From Rhodoferax sp. OV413 (GTDB lineage Bacteria; Pseudomonadota; Gammaproteobacteria; Pseudomonadales; Pseudohongiellaceae): a stretch of 52,786 nt of DNA. Of the stretch, positions 40,170-48,802 are shown in pieces. Positions within the stretch are counted from its first letter, which is position 1; every line of letters starts with the position of its first letter. The notes below the pieces were generated by a model. It was not told the origin of the DNA, ran no database searches, and saw only the letters and a program-made list of their open reading frames with translations. The position numbers were made by a program, and so were the translations under genes. The stretch lies in assembly GCA_943330915.2 (NCBI GenBank), contig CALQJO020000013.1:1-52786 (forward strand), written 5' to 3'.

Positions 40170-42506
40170 ATGCGAGGTAAGAAGTTGGGTACTGCAAATC
40201 AAGAGATCAAGCACGGCGTGCCATTAAAACCCTGGTATAGATCCATGCAAAACACCGGTAGCGCTGTCGGTAAGTCTCTGCTGTTGGCCTTGCTGCTAAG
40301 CGCACCTCTGGCTGTTGCTCAGGACGCTGTAACTCAGGACGCTGTGGTGGAAGCCGCCGCCGAGGAAGAAGTCCTTGCTGTACTCAGCGTTGATGCGCTG
40401 TATCAGGATATGGAACCGATTCCGGTGTATGGTCGCACAGCGATTGAACTGTTACGCGAACTTGAAACCAAGCATTATTCGCCAGTCAGTTTTGATGACC
40501 GCTTCTCGTCTGAATTGTTTGATTATTACCTTGAAGCGCTGGATGGTCAGAAGCTGTATTTTCTGAGTTCTGACGTACTTGCCCTGTCCTCTCTGCGTGC
40601 CACACTCGACGATACACTCAAAGCGGGTGACCTTCAGCCGGGATTTGATATCTATAACCTGTACCACAAGCGACTGTTGCAGCGTCTGGTGTGGGCGGTA
40701 GAGTTTGTTGAAGGCGGGCTTGATTCTCTGGATTTTTATTCGCAGGAAGAATTGCTGATTGATCGCGAAGAAGAACCCTGGGCTCAAACCATAGAAGAGC
40801 TTGATGACCTTTGGCGTCAGCGCATCAAGAGCAGCGCACTCAGTCTGTCTTTGACGGGTATGGAGCTGCCACTGATTCAGGAGCGTCTGAGTAAACGTTT
40901 CCGCAATCAACTAACGCAAATTGCAAAAACCAACGATCGCGACGTGTTCCAGGCGTATCTGGCCACGGTGGCGAGAACCGTTGATCCTCATACCAGCTAC
41001 TTTTCACCCCGTGACTCTGAAAACTTCAATATGGGGCTGCGCGGGTCTCTGCAAGGCATTGGCGCACAGCTGACCTCCGAGGATGAGTACACCAAAGTTG
41101 CGGAGCTGATCAAGGGCGGGCCAGCTGAGCAGGCCGGCGAGCTAAAAGCCGGTGATCGCATAATTGGTATTGGCCAGGGCGTTGATGGCGAGATGAAAGA
41201 CGTCATCGGTCTGCGACTTGACGATGTTGTTGATCAGATTCGTGGGGAAAAAGGCAGCACGGTCAGGCTTAACGTTATTCCCGCCGAGGGCGGCGGAGAA
41301 GTGGCAGCCCGAGAGATAGTCATTGTACGTGACATGGTCGAACTGTCTGAGCAATTTGCCCGTAGCGATGTGATCGACATTGAAGTTGAAGATCAGATCT
41401 ACAAAGTGGGCGTGATCACACTGCCCTCCTTTTATTTTGACTTCGAGGCCGCCGCCGCAGGGTTGCCAAATTACCGCAGTTCCGCTCGCGATGTGCGCGC
41501 ATTGCTTGAGGAGTTAAATCAACAGGATGTTGAAGCGGTCGTTGTTGATCTTCGCTATAACGGCGGAGGATCTCTGAATGAGGCTAACGAGTTGGTGGGT
41601 CTGTTTATTGAATCTGGCCCAACGGTGCAGATTCGTTATTCCGGCCAGCGTAATGGGTTTGTCCGCTCATACGGTGACTCTGATGCCGGTGTTGTTTATG
41701 ACGGCCCTCTCGCTGTTCTTGTAAACCGCGCCAGTGCGTCTGCCTCTGAGATTTTTGCCGGGGCTATTCAGGATTATCAGCGCGGTGTGGTGCTGGGCGG
41801 ACAAACCTTCGGTAAGGGTACGGTGCAAGAAATCATCCCGATGAATTATGGACAGGTTAAATTGACCCGTTCCAAGTTCTATCGAATTTCCGGTGCCAGC
41901 ACTCAGAACCGAGGTGTCTTACCGGATATCAATTTCCCGGATCGTTACCAGACCATCGAAACCATGGGCGAAAGCAATCTGGATGGCGCATTACCCTGGG
42001 ATACCGTGCGTCCGGTTGAGTTCCGCACCTATCACCCTATGCTCGACATCATGCCAGAGCTGCAAGCCCGGCATGAAGAGCGCGCTGCTCAGGATCCGGA
42101 TTTTATCTTCCTGAACGATACCGTGGAGCGCATGCTGGAAGCGCGTCAGCGCACCACAATTCCTCTGAATCGTGATGCCTTAAAAGAACAGCGTGATGCA
42201 GACCGACGTGCAGCATTTGACGCCAACAACCTCAGGCTGCTTGCAAAAGGACTGCCTCTGGAAGTGTGGGTAGATGAAGAATCTGACGAGGAACTTGACG
42301 CTGAACTGGCTTTATTGTCGACCGAGAGTGAAGAGGACGATGAAGCCAATGAAGAAGAAGATCCCTTGTTGGAGGAAAGCGGACGGGTGCTGGTGGACAT
42401 GGCGGAATTGCTGGGTAGCCCCATGAGCGCGGCTGAAGTCGATGCGCCCGTTCAGTCTGCGTCGGTAGCGGTTACGCTGCCCAATCAGAAAGCGGAAGGG
42501 AACTGA
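40170..42506 (+). CDS. prc: Carboxy-terminal (tail-specific) processing protease
   Basis: The 778-residue periplasmic S41 protease has a signal peptide (core about 35-48, cleavage near AVA-QDA), an N-terminal helical domain, a PDZ domain (about 285-375: GSLQGIGAQL, AGELKAGDRI), and the catalytic core with NRASASASEIFAGA (Ser within 522-526) and Lys549 in FGKG. The C-terminus is unusually acidic (about 705-750). It trims or degrades periplasmic proteins from their C-termini. The start is uncertain: ATG 40170, TTG 40185 (GAGGTAA upstream) and ATG 40245 all keep the signal peptide. A 15-bp tandem repeat encodes QDAVTQDAV after the cleavage site. Confidence 0.93.
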   Translation: MRGKKLGTANQEIKHGVPLKPWYRSMQNTGSAVGKSLLLALLLSAPLAVAQDAVTQDAVVEAAAEEEVLAVLSVDALYQDMEPIPVYGRTAIELLRELETKHYSPVSFDDRFSSELFDYYLEALDGQKLYFLSSDVLALSSLRATLDDTLKAGDLQPGFDIYNLYHKRLLQRLVWAVEFVEGGLDSLDFYSQEELLIDREEEPWAQTIEELDDLWRQRIKSSALSLSLTGMELPLIQERLSKRFRNQLTQIAKTNDRDVFQAYLATVARTVDPHTSYFSPRDSENFNMGLRGSLQGIGAQLTSEDEYTKVAELIKGGPAEQAGELKAGDRIIGIGQGVDGEMKDVIGLRLDDVVDQIRGEKGSTVRLNVIPAEGGGEVAAREIVIVRDMVELSEQFARSDVIDIEVEDQIYKVGVITLPSFYFDFEAAAAGLPNYRSSARDVRALLEELNQQDVEAVVVDLRYNGGGSLNEANELVGLFIESGPTVQIRYSGQRNGFVRSYGDSDAGVVYDGPLAVLVNRASASASEIFAGAIQDYQRGVVLGGQTFGKGTVQEIIPMNYGQVKLTRSKFYRISGASTQNRGVLPDINFPDRYQTIETMGESNLDGALPWDTVRPVEFRTYHPMLDIMPELQARHEERAAQDPDFIFLNDTVERMLEARQRTTIPLNRDALKEQRDADRRAAFDANNLRLLAKGLPLEVWVDEESDEELDAELALLSTESEEDDEANEEEDPLLEESGRVLVDMAELLGSPMSAAEVDAPVQSASVAVTLPNQKAEGN

Positions 42507-42550
42507 GATTGCTGACACAGTTTATGGATGAACTCTGAACAATCAGGTAT

Positions 42551-42586
42551 AAAAAAAACGGGCGCAAACAGCGCCCGTTTTTTTTT
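42551..42586. terminator. Bidirectional intrinsic terminator
   Basis: ACGGGCGC/GCGCCCGT forms an 8-bp stem with an AAACA loop, A-rich before and T-rich after, so it works on both strands. It separates the convergent protease and DUF3089 genes. Its first 14 bases of arm and loop match the hairpin behind sucD. Confidence 0.9.
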
Positions 42587-42618
42587 GCCTGACCGCAACC
42601 CTGACCGCACCCCAATGA

Positions 42619-43794
42619 TCATCGGGCTAGATAGGCCCTCGCCTGTCGTCCTGCCAGCGTTACGAGGTCGCCCATGGCGACGTTTACATCGATCAAATGC
42701 AGTCCCCAGCCAGCGTTGACGGTGCCGTCGGCATTCATCACATCACCGCTGATGGTATCGGTGCGCGGATCTGATGGGTCGGCATTAACCGTCACTTGCA
42801 GATAGGAAAACTGACCATTGCTGACACACTCACCGGTTAACAAGCCTGGCAAAGACACAAACGGTGTAGTGACTGATTTGTTATCGCTAAGCCAGGGTGA
42901 TTGTGTGTTGGATGAAAAACCTTCAGCGGTCGCATTACTCATGTATGCATGCAGTTCATTATGGCCATGAGCCAACTGTGCCGGATTGGTACAGATGGCT
43001 TTGCTGCCCTCACCGTTGCGACCGAATAAACTGTTGGCGGGCGGCGGAACGCTGTCTCTGAATGACACGTACGACACAATGCAGCCGGTTTGATCACCGG
43101 ATTCGCATGCTGGCATCTGTTTGAAGGTGCCCCCTACCTGAGCCCCTTCCGGCACTTGAGCTGTTGCCCCGAGCAGCATCGCCGAGATGATCTGTTGCTG
43201 AACCTCTTTGCCTTCGATCTCGTTGATGATCAGCCGAGAAAGCACACCGGCACCCTGCGAGTGGCCAACAAGAATGACACCGCGGCCTTGATTGTGGTTC
43301 TCGAGATAATAGTTCCACGCATTGACGATGTCCTGATAACCCATTTCCCTGTCAGGTGTAACCGCGGGTGTGCCGCCGCCCAGATTGGCGCGCAGCGCGC
43401 CCAACGTGACCTGCCGGTAAAGTGGTGCAAAGGTGCGGCACTCTGAGCCCAGTCTGGCGAACTGGCTGCGCACCACGTTCAGTTCCTCGGGGCCGGCAAT
43501 CATGTCACTGTTAGGCGTCATATCCAGTGATACGGTGGGATAGACGTAAAAACAGTCGACTGGCGCGTCGGGTTCTGCGGCATAACGCTCCAGGCGGGTA
43601 GTGCCATCGGCATTAACAACGGTGCTCGTCAAGTCTACAGCGCAGGCGCGCGGATGGTCGGGGCGACACAGCCAGTTATCCGTGTCTGCATAATCAACGC
43701 CGGCTTGCGCTGCCAACACAGCGTCGGGCAACAAAACAACCATAAATGCCGCGCTGGCCATGGCGCTGGCCAGAACATTTTTTTTATGTTTCAT
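42619..43794 (-). CDS. DUF3089 alpha/beta hydrolase (lipase-like), secreted
   Basis: The 391-residue product has a signal peptide (MKHKKNV..., cleavage near VLA-AQA). A DUF3089 hydrolase domain follows, with a nucleophile elbow VGHSQGAG (Ser179). The N-terminal segment FYVYPTVSLD is typical. Members are annotated as lysophospholipase-like, but substrate is not established. ATG 43794 with GGGGT upstream gives the signal peptide. An in-frame start at 43863 would add 23 residues before it. Confidence 0.85.
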   Translation of the reverse strand: MKHKKNVLASAMASAAFMVVLLPDAVLAAQAGVDYADTDNWLCRPDHPRACAVDLTSTVVNADGTTRLERYAAEPDAPVDCFYVYPTVSLDMTPNSDMIAGPEELNVVRSQFARLGSECRTFAPLYRQVTLGALRANLGGGTPAVTPDREMGYQDIVNAWNYYLENHNQGRGVILVGHSQGAGVLSRLIINEIEGKEVQQQIISAMLLGATAQVPEGAQVGGTFKQMPACESGDQTGCIVSYVSFRDSVPPPANSLFGRNGEGSKAICTNPAQLAHGHNELHAYMSNATAEGFSSNTQSPWLSDNKSVTTPFVSLPGLLTGECVSNGQFSYLQVTVNADPSDPRTDTISGDVMNADGTVNAGWGLHLIDVNVAMGDLVTLAGRQARAYLAR

Positions 43795-43930
43795 AACGTT
43801 TGTTACCCCAGAAGATGTTGATGGTGTGCGCAGCAGAATATGCCAGCCGCGATGATCCGGCAAGTCATGACGCCGGCGGACTTTTTTCGGGTCATGGCTG
43901 TGATTTCAAGCGGCAACCGGTTACAGTTCG

Positions 43931-43954
43931 GTCACAAAATTCTAACTATGTGAC
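43931..43954. promoter_or_regulatory. Inverted repeat GTCACA-N12-TGTGAC before nhaC
   Basis: A perfect 6-bp dyad with a 12-bp spacer lies 17 bp before the nhaC ATG in the divergent region. The half-sites are in the opposite orientation to a CRP site (TGTGA-N6-TCACA), so CRP is not proposed. It may be an operator or chance. Confidence 0.3.
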
Positions 43955-43971
43955 TGCAGACGTTTAGCCTT

Positions 43972-45438
43972 ATGAGACAAGAGAACACGACGGCTAGTAC
44001 CGTAAAAATTCCCCCGACCCCTTCCCTGTTGTTATCGGTGCTGCCACTGCTGGTGTTGTTTGGGCTGCTTGCTTACAACGTTGCACTGTATGGTGATGAT
44101 TCCATCAGCGGCGCCAATCAGATGGCGCTTATTCTGAGCGCCGCATTTGCTGGCGCAATCGGCCTGAGCCGGAAAATGCAATGGGCTGATATTCAGGACA
44201 ATGTACTGGAGAACATTAAAGCTGCCACACCGGCGATTCTCATACTGCTGATGGTGGGTGCTTTGACCGGTGCGTGGCTGGTCGGCGGCATTGTGCCCAG
44301 CATGATTTATTACGGGCTTGGCATCTTCAGCCCGTCGGTGTTTGTGGCCAGCGCATGTCTGATCACGGCCATTGCTGCGGTGGTGATTGGCAGTTCATGG
44401 TCCACGTCAGCAACACTGGGTATCGCCCTGATGAGCATCGGTTATGCCATGGGTATCAATCCTGGTCTGGTGGCTGGCGCGATTGTCTCCGGGGCCTATT
44501 TTGGTGACAAAATGTCGCCATTGTCTGATACCACCAATCTGGCTTCCGGTGTCAGTGGCGTGGATTTGTTCACTCATATCCGTTATCTGAGTTTGACTTC
44601 GATCCCCTCTATGGTGATCACACTGGTACTGTACACAGTCTTAGGTTGGGTGATGGGCGGTGAGGCTGCCAGTGTGGACGATACAGCCCGTTACCAGCAG
44701 CTGATCGCAGAGAAGTTTAACGTCAGCCCTTTTCTTTTGCTGGTGCCGGCAGCAGTCATTTTTCTGATTATCCGCAAGGTAGATGCGCTTCCTGCGCTGT
44801 TTGTCGGGGCGATGGCTGGAATCCTGTGTGGTGTCTTAATGCAACAAGATTTGGTTGCTGAACTGACTGCCGAGTTGGGCAGTACTTACCAGATCATGAT
44901 GCAGGCGTTGTATGGGGAACTGAGTATTGTTGCCGGTGATCCGGTACTCGATGATCTGCTAAGCACCGGTGGCATGTACGGCATGCTCAACACCGTCTGG
45001 CTGATTCTATCTGCCATGGTGTTTGGCGGAGTCATGGAGGCGTGTGGTTTTCTGGGTCGTATCACCCAGGCTCTTATCAGTCGGGTGCGCAGTGATGCCG
45101 GTTTGATTACCGCTACCGGTGCTACCTGTATGGTGACTAACGTATCAGCATCGGATCAGTATCTGGCGCTGGTGGTACCTGGCCGCATGTTCAGCAATGC
45201 CTTCAAAGCCCGTGGTCTTGCTCCGCAGAATTTGAGCCGCACGCTGGAAGATACCGGAACAGTGACCTCAGTGTTGGTCCCGTGGAATACTTGTGGCGCC
45301 TATCATGCCAGCGTGTTGGGCGTCGCAACGCTGGCCTATGCACCGTGGGCGTTTTTCTGCCTGCTCAGCCCGTTGATGACGCTGTTTTTTGCCTGGGCAC
45401 GCATTGGCATCGTGCGGACTGATCAGCCGACGCGGTGA
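43972..45438 (+). CDS. nhaC: Na+/H+ antiporter, NhaC family
   Basis: This 488-residue inner-membrane protein has about 11-12 hydrophobic helices. GAYFGDKMSPLSDTTNLA is the family signature. GSSWSTSATLG and the C-terminal VPWNTCGAYHASVLG also match NhaC-type exchangers. The role is sodium/proton exchange or, in some members, exchange of organic anions. The choice cannot be made from sequence. The ribosome site before ATG 43972 is poor. Its 3' end overlaps the convergent glk by 16 bp. Confidence 0.9.
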   Translation: MRQENTTASTVKIPPTPSLLLSVLPLLVLFGLLAYNVALYGDDSISGANQMALILSAAFAGAIGLSRKMQWADIQDNVLENIKAATPAILILLMVGALTGAWLVGGIVPSMIYYGLGIFSPSVFVASACLITAIAAVVIGSSWSTSATLGIALMSIGYAMGINPGLVAGAIVSGAYFGDKMSPLSDTTNLASGVSGVDLFTHIRYLSLTSIPSMVITLVLYTVLGWVMGGEAASVDDTARYQQLIAEKFNVSPFLLLVPAAVIFLIIRKVDALPALFVGAMAGILCGVLMQQDLVAELTAELGSTYQIMMQALYGELSIVAGDPVLDDLLSTGGMYGMLNTVWLILSAMVFGGVMEACGFLGRITQALISRVRSDAGLITATGATCMVTNVSASDQYLALVVPGRMFSNAFKARGLAPQNLSRTLEDTGTVTSVLVPWNTCGAYHASVLGVATLAYAPWAFFCLLSPLMTLFFAWARIGIVRTDQPTR

Positions 45439-46403
45439 GCATAGACCGCGCAACCCGTTAGGCCCGGGAACTCGTCACGCAAACAGGCCAGCGGTACGGC
45501 TTTACACCAATCACTGAAATTGCCTTTGTTGGTAAACGCGTTAACAAATGCCTGTTCATCAAAGTGCCTGCCGAGCTTTTGTATCAGGTTGCCACTGAGC
45601 ACAAAGCCGCCTCGCGAACCCTTGATCAAGGCAATATCGCCGCAGATGTTGCCCATCATGCGACTGAAGTAGCGCAAGGTCTGATGTGCAACCGGGTCAG
45701 TGTCAGCCATCTTTACAATCTCTGCAGCATCGGGTGCGGTATGCGGTTCAACGGGTTCCCCGGCGATACAGCTGAGTGCACAGTAGATGTTGGCAATCCC
45801 CGGGCCGGAAATCAGATGCTCGGTGGTTACCCGCGGAAACCACTTCCACAGCTGATGTAGCAGTGCCTGCTCGGCCTCGTCTACCGGTGCAAATGCCGCA
45901 TGACCGGGTTCGGAACTGACGACTTCGCCGCCCACACTCAGGCTGGCAGCACCAAATCCGGTACCGGGTCCGGCAATGGTGCGCAGGGCTTTGGGCCACA
46001 GGTCGGTGTGTGTGCTGCTGAAAGCAGGTTTCTGCAGCCAGTGCACCTGCAATAGCTGCGGATGCAGCAGGCACCAGCCCTGTGCTTCAAAGTCATTCAG
46101 GACCAACACGGGTATGCCCAATGTCTTGCTCAAATCTGCGCGATTGAAGCGCCAGGCATTATTGGTCAGTCGAATCTCATCAGTGTGCACCGGCGCAGCC
46201 ACCGCCATGCAAAAAAGGCCCGGTAACGGTGCATACTGATCTGCGAGAAAATCCAGGTAATCTCTGACGGCATCGGCCAGGTGTGCAAAGTCGCCGCACT
46301 GCATGGATTTTACGTACTGCAATGGTGAGCCAAGACCGCTGCTGATGGCCAGTCTGATGTTTGTACCGCCGATATCAGCCAGGAGTGCTGTGATTGGGGT
46401 CAT
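45423..46403 (-). CDS. glk: Glucokinase
   Basis: The 326-residue ROK-independent (Glk-type) kinase phosphorylates glucose with ATP. It shows LLADIGGTNIRLA (phosphate loop), VLNDFEAQ with catalytic Asp104, GPGTGFGAA, and PGHAAFAP. It lies downstream of the yaiL-like gene on the same strand with an 82-bp gap and ends inside the nhaC 3' end. No other sugar genes are in the window. Confidence 0.93.
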   Translation of the reverse strand: MTPITALLADIGGTNIRLAISSGLGSPLQYVKSMQCGDFAHLADAVRDYLDFLADQYAPLPGLFCMAVAAPVHTDEIRLTNNAWRFNRADLSKTLGIPVLVLNDFEAQGWCLLHPQLLQVHWLQKPAFSSTHTDLWPKALRTIAGPGTGFGAASLSVGGEVVSSEPGHAAFAPVDEAEQALLHQLWKWFPRVTTEHLISGPGIANIYCALSCIAGEPVEPHTAPDAAEIVKMADTDPVAHQTLRYFSRMMGNICGDIALIKGSRGGFVLSGNLIQKLGRHFDEQAFVNAFTNKGNFSDWCKAVPLACLRDEFPGLTGCAVYAHRVG

Positions 46404-46485
46404 TGGTAATTTTCCATGCGTTTAATGGGGTCAATGTTGGCAACTACCGCAACAATCAGCTTCACTGCCCGGATAGAGGCCAAAC

Positions 46486-47031
46486 TTACCAGACCAGATC
46501 ATCCGGAATCGGAAAGTCCTTGTATGCGTCATCCAGTTCTGCATCGTCCACCTTGCTGATGGCATCAAACAACACCGCCTCTGGCGCGCGCTCTTTGATA
46601 CGTTCTGCAGTATCACGGTTGGTGATAACAGCCCGTTTACCATCACCACAAATCAGCAATTGCCCCGACGCTAGCAAGCTCTGCTGATTTTCAGAGACAA
46701 ACAGGTAGCGAACTTTGCCAGTGGCAGCGTCTTTAAAATTGAATCGGATTTCACCGTCCGGCTTGACTGCATGTTGTTGCAGAAGTTGACGCACCTGGGC
46801 GCGAATTTCTTTATTGCGCTCGGCGGCCAGACGCTTTTCGTTCAGCAACCTGTCTTGTTCAGCTTTTTCGGCACGGAACTGCTCTGCCCGTTTTTTCATC
46901 TCCTCTGCCTGGGTCGATTGCCCCTTAGGCTGATGCTTTTGTTCTTTACGTTTTTCCTGCTGAGCCTGTTTAAGTTTTTTCGAATCCACCAATCCTGCGC
47001 TTAGCAGTTGGTCAGCCAACGATTTTCCCAT
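46486..47031 (-). CDS. yaiL: YaiL-like DUF2058 protein
   Basis: The 181-residue product begins MGKSLADQLLSAGLVDSKK. It has a Lys/Gln/Glu-rich coiled-coil middle (about 20-85) and a C-terminal globular part (IRFNFKD, YLFVSENQQ, PIPDDLVW). This matches DUF2058/YaiL, a poorly characterised nucleoprotein- or polysome-associated protein of gammaproteobacteria. ATG 47031 has AGGA 9 nt upstream. An in-frame start at 47061 would add 10 residues. It is divergent from the MFS gene. Confidence 0.88.
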   Translation of the reverse strand: MGKSLADQLLSAGLVDSKKLKQAQQEKRKEQKHQPKGQSTQAEEMKKRAEQFRAEKAEQDRLLNEKRLAAERNKEIRAQVRQLLQQHAVKPDGEIRFNFKDAATGKVRYLFVSENQQSLLASGQLLICGDGKRAVITNRDTAERIKERAPEAVLFDAISKVDDAELDDAYKDFPIPDDLVW

Positions 47032-47063
47032 AACACAATTCCTGTAACTGTCTGTCTGCACCC

Positions 47064-47097
47064 ATAGCCTAGCTGAATCGTCATCGATAGCCTAGCT
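47064..47097. repeat. Two 11-bp direct repeats in the yaiL/MFS promoter region
   Basis: ATAGCCTAGCT occurs at 47064-47074 and 47087-47097, a period of 23 bp (about two helical turns). It is a possible pair of regulator sites between divergent genes, or chance. Confidence 0.45.
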
Positions 47098-47206
47098 TCA
47101 AGCGCAACACACCCGCGATAGGCAGTGCTAGAATGCCGGCAGTCCACAAAAAAAATCCCGCCAGCGTGGTTGGGTTTGTAACCCCGATTTCGGAGTGTTT
47201 TTCAGT

Positions 47207-48766
47207 ATGTCGCCTGCCCCCACGCAGTTGCCAGAAGAAACATCGCCAGACCTTCAAACGGATGAAACGCCTGCGGCCCCGCCTGCCCGCGCTGCCAGGC
47301 GTGCGGTGTGGCTGCGCAAGACATTAAACCTCTCCCAGAAAGAAGCCGTTGCCTCGGCAACCATGACCGCAACCGGCGACAATTTTTTTAACGCGTTTGC
47401 GATTTTTCTGCATGCCACTGCCCTGCAAATGGGATGGCTGACGGCGATACCGCAGTTGTTCGGGGCGTTCTGCCAGTTATTGTCTGCGTGGTTAGGCAAC
47501 TACCTGCCTCGCAAACCCATGGTGGTGATTGCGGCGGTTACTCAGACAATCGTGGTGGTAGGTCTGGTTGCTCTTGCCATCATTCGTCCGGAAAACAGCG
47601 TGCAGTGGTTGATTACGCTGGCGGTGCTTTATTTTGGATGTATCAATTTTATTCAGCCGCAATGGCGCGCGTGGATGGGCAGTCTGGTTCCGCAGCGGCG
47701 CCGGGGTGCTTTTTTTGCATCCAGAACACGCCTGACCATGGTTGCTTCACTCGTGGTGTTTGCCGGCGGCGGTGCCTTGCTGAGCCTTAGCGAGCGCGCG
47801 GGTGTGGTGTGGCTGGGTTTTGCTGCACTGTTCACCACGGCGGCTATTGGCAGATCAATCTCCAGTCGATTGCTGTTTCTGATGCATGATCCCGATCCGA
47901 GGCCGCACCGCGACCGCCGCAAAGGCTTTCTGCAGAGCATGAAACAGTTGTATGGCTCACTGCAGGACAAGACCTTCCGCGACTACAGTTTTTTTGTCGC
48001 GGGAATGCAGGGCGTGGTGGCGATTTCTGCACCGTTTTTTGCGGTTTACATGTTGCGCGACCTGCAGTTCACCTACATGCAATACAGCGTAAATGCGATT
48101 GCGTCGATTGTGACGCAATTTATCAGCCTAAGCTTCTGGGGACGTTTTTCAGATCGCTTTGGCAATCGTATTGTGATGCAGTTCTGCTGTATGACTATTC
48201 CAATTATCCCGGTGTTGTGGATGATTTCGCCCGATCCAACCTATCTGATACTGGTGCAGGTTATCTCCGGGCTTGTGTGGAGTGCATTCAGTCTGAGCAC
48301 GGCCAACTATTTGTACGATATCCGCCCGCAGAAGAGCGATTTTGCGGTGTATGCGGCGGTTCAGTCTGCGTTGGGCGCCATCGCCGTTTCCATTGGTGCG
48401 GTTTTTGGAGGCTTGATTGCGGCGAGCACGCCCTTTTTGTTTGAGCGACTTGGATTTCTGGATAACTGGCTGTCGAGCCAGTTGTTTGTGGTATTTTTTG
48501 TTACCGCTATTCTGCGATTTGCGGTGGCATTATGGTTCCTGCCGCGGGCAAATGATCCGATAGCGCGTCGACGTCCGAAGGTACTGCAGCTGATACTGCG
48601 CGTTTCCCGGTTTAATGCCATAACGGGTGTCAGTTTCGACTGGTTAAGTGTGACGCGCAAAAACTCACGCTCACGCTCAAAAGACGATGCAGATATTGAT
48701 GACTCCACAGAGATGGATAACGCTGACGCTGCTGAGAACCCCGATGACTCGCGCCGCAAAAAATAG
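47207..48766 (+). CDS. MFS transporter
   Basis: The 519-residue protein has about 12 hydrophobic segments after a charged N-terminal tail (about 1-45). GNYLPRKPMVV and the loop GRFSDRFGNRIVM resemble the cytoplasmic loop motif of major facilitator proteins. The C-terminal tail (about 465-519) is highly charged. The substrate is unknown, and no neighbour suggests one. I use ATG 47207 with GGAG 11 nt upstream. GTG 47195 overlaps that site. Confidence 0.8.
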   Translation: MSPAPTQLPEETSPDLQTDETPAAPPARAARRAVWLRKTLNLSQKEAVASATMTATGDNFFNAFAIFLHATALQMGWLTAIPQLFGAFCQLLSAWLGNYLPRKPMVVIAAVTQTIVVVGLVALAIIRPENSVQWLITLAVLYFGCINFIQPQWRAWMGSLVPQRRRGAFFASRTRLTMVASLVVFAGGGALLSLSERAGVVWLGFAALFTTAAIGRSISSRLLFLMHDPDPRPHRDRRKGFLQSMKQLYGSLQDKTFRDYSFFVAGMQGVVAISAPFFAVYMLRDLQFTYMQYSVNAIASIVTQFISLSFWGRFSDRFGNRIVMQFCCMTIPIIPVLWMISPDPTYLILVQVISGLVWSAFSLSTANYLYDIRPQKSDFAVYAAVQSALGAIAVSIGAVFGGLIAASTPFLFERLGFLDNWLSSQLFVVFFVTAILRFAVALWFLPRANDPIARRRPKVLQLILRVSRFNAITGVSFDWLSVTRKNSRSRSKDDADIDDSTEMDNADAAENPDDSRRKK

Positions 48767-48802
48767 TGCTGTGTGCCGAATTTATGATGACTGGAGAAAA
48801 AC

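Noticed and set aside
43931-43954. CRP binding site
   Set aside because: The half-sites TCACA and TGTGA are in the reverse order to a CRP site and the spacer is 12 bp instead of 6.
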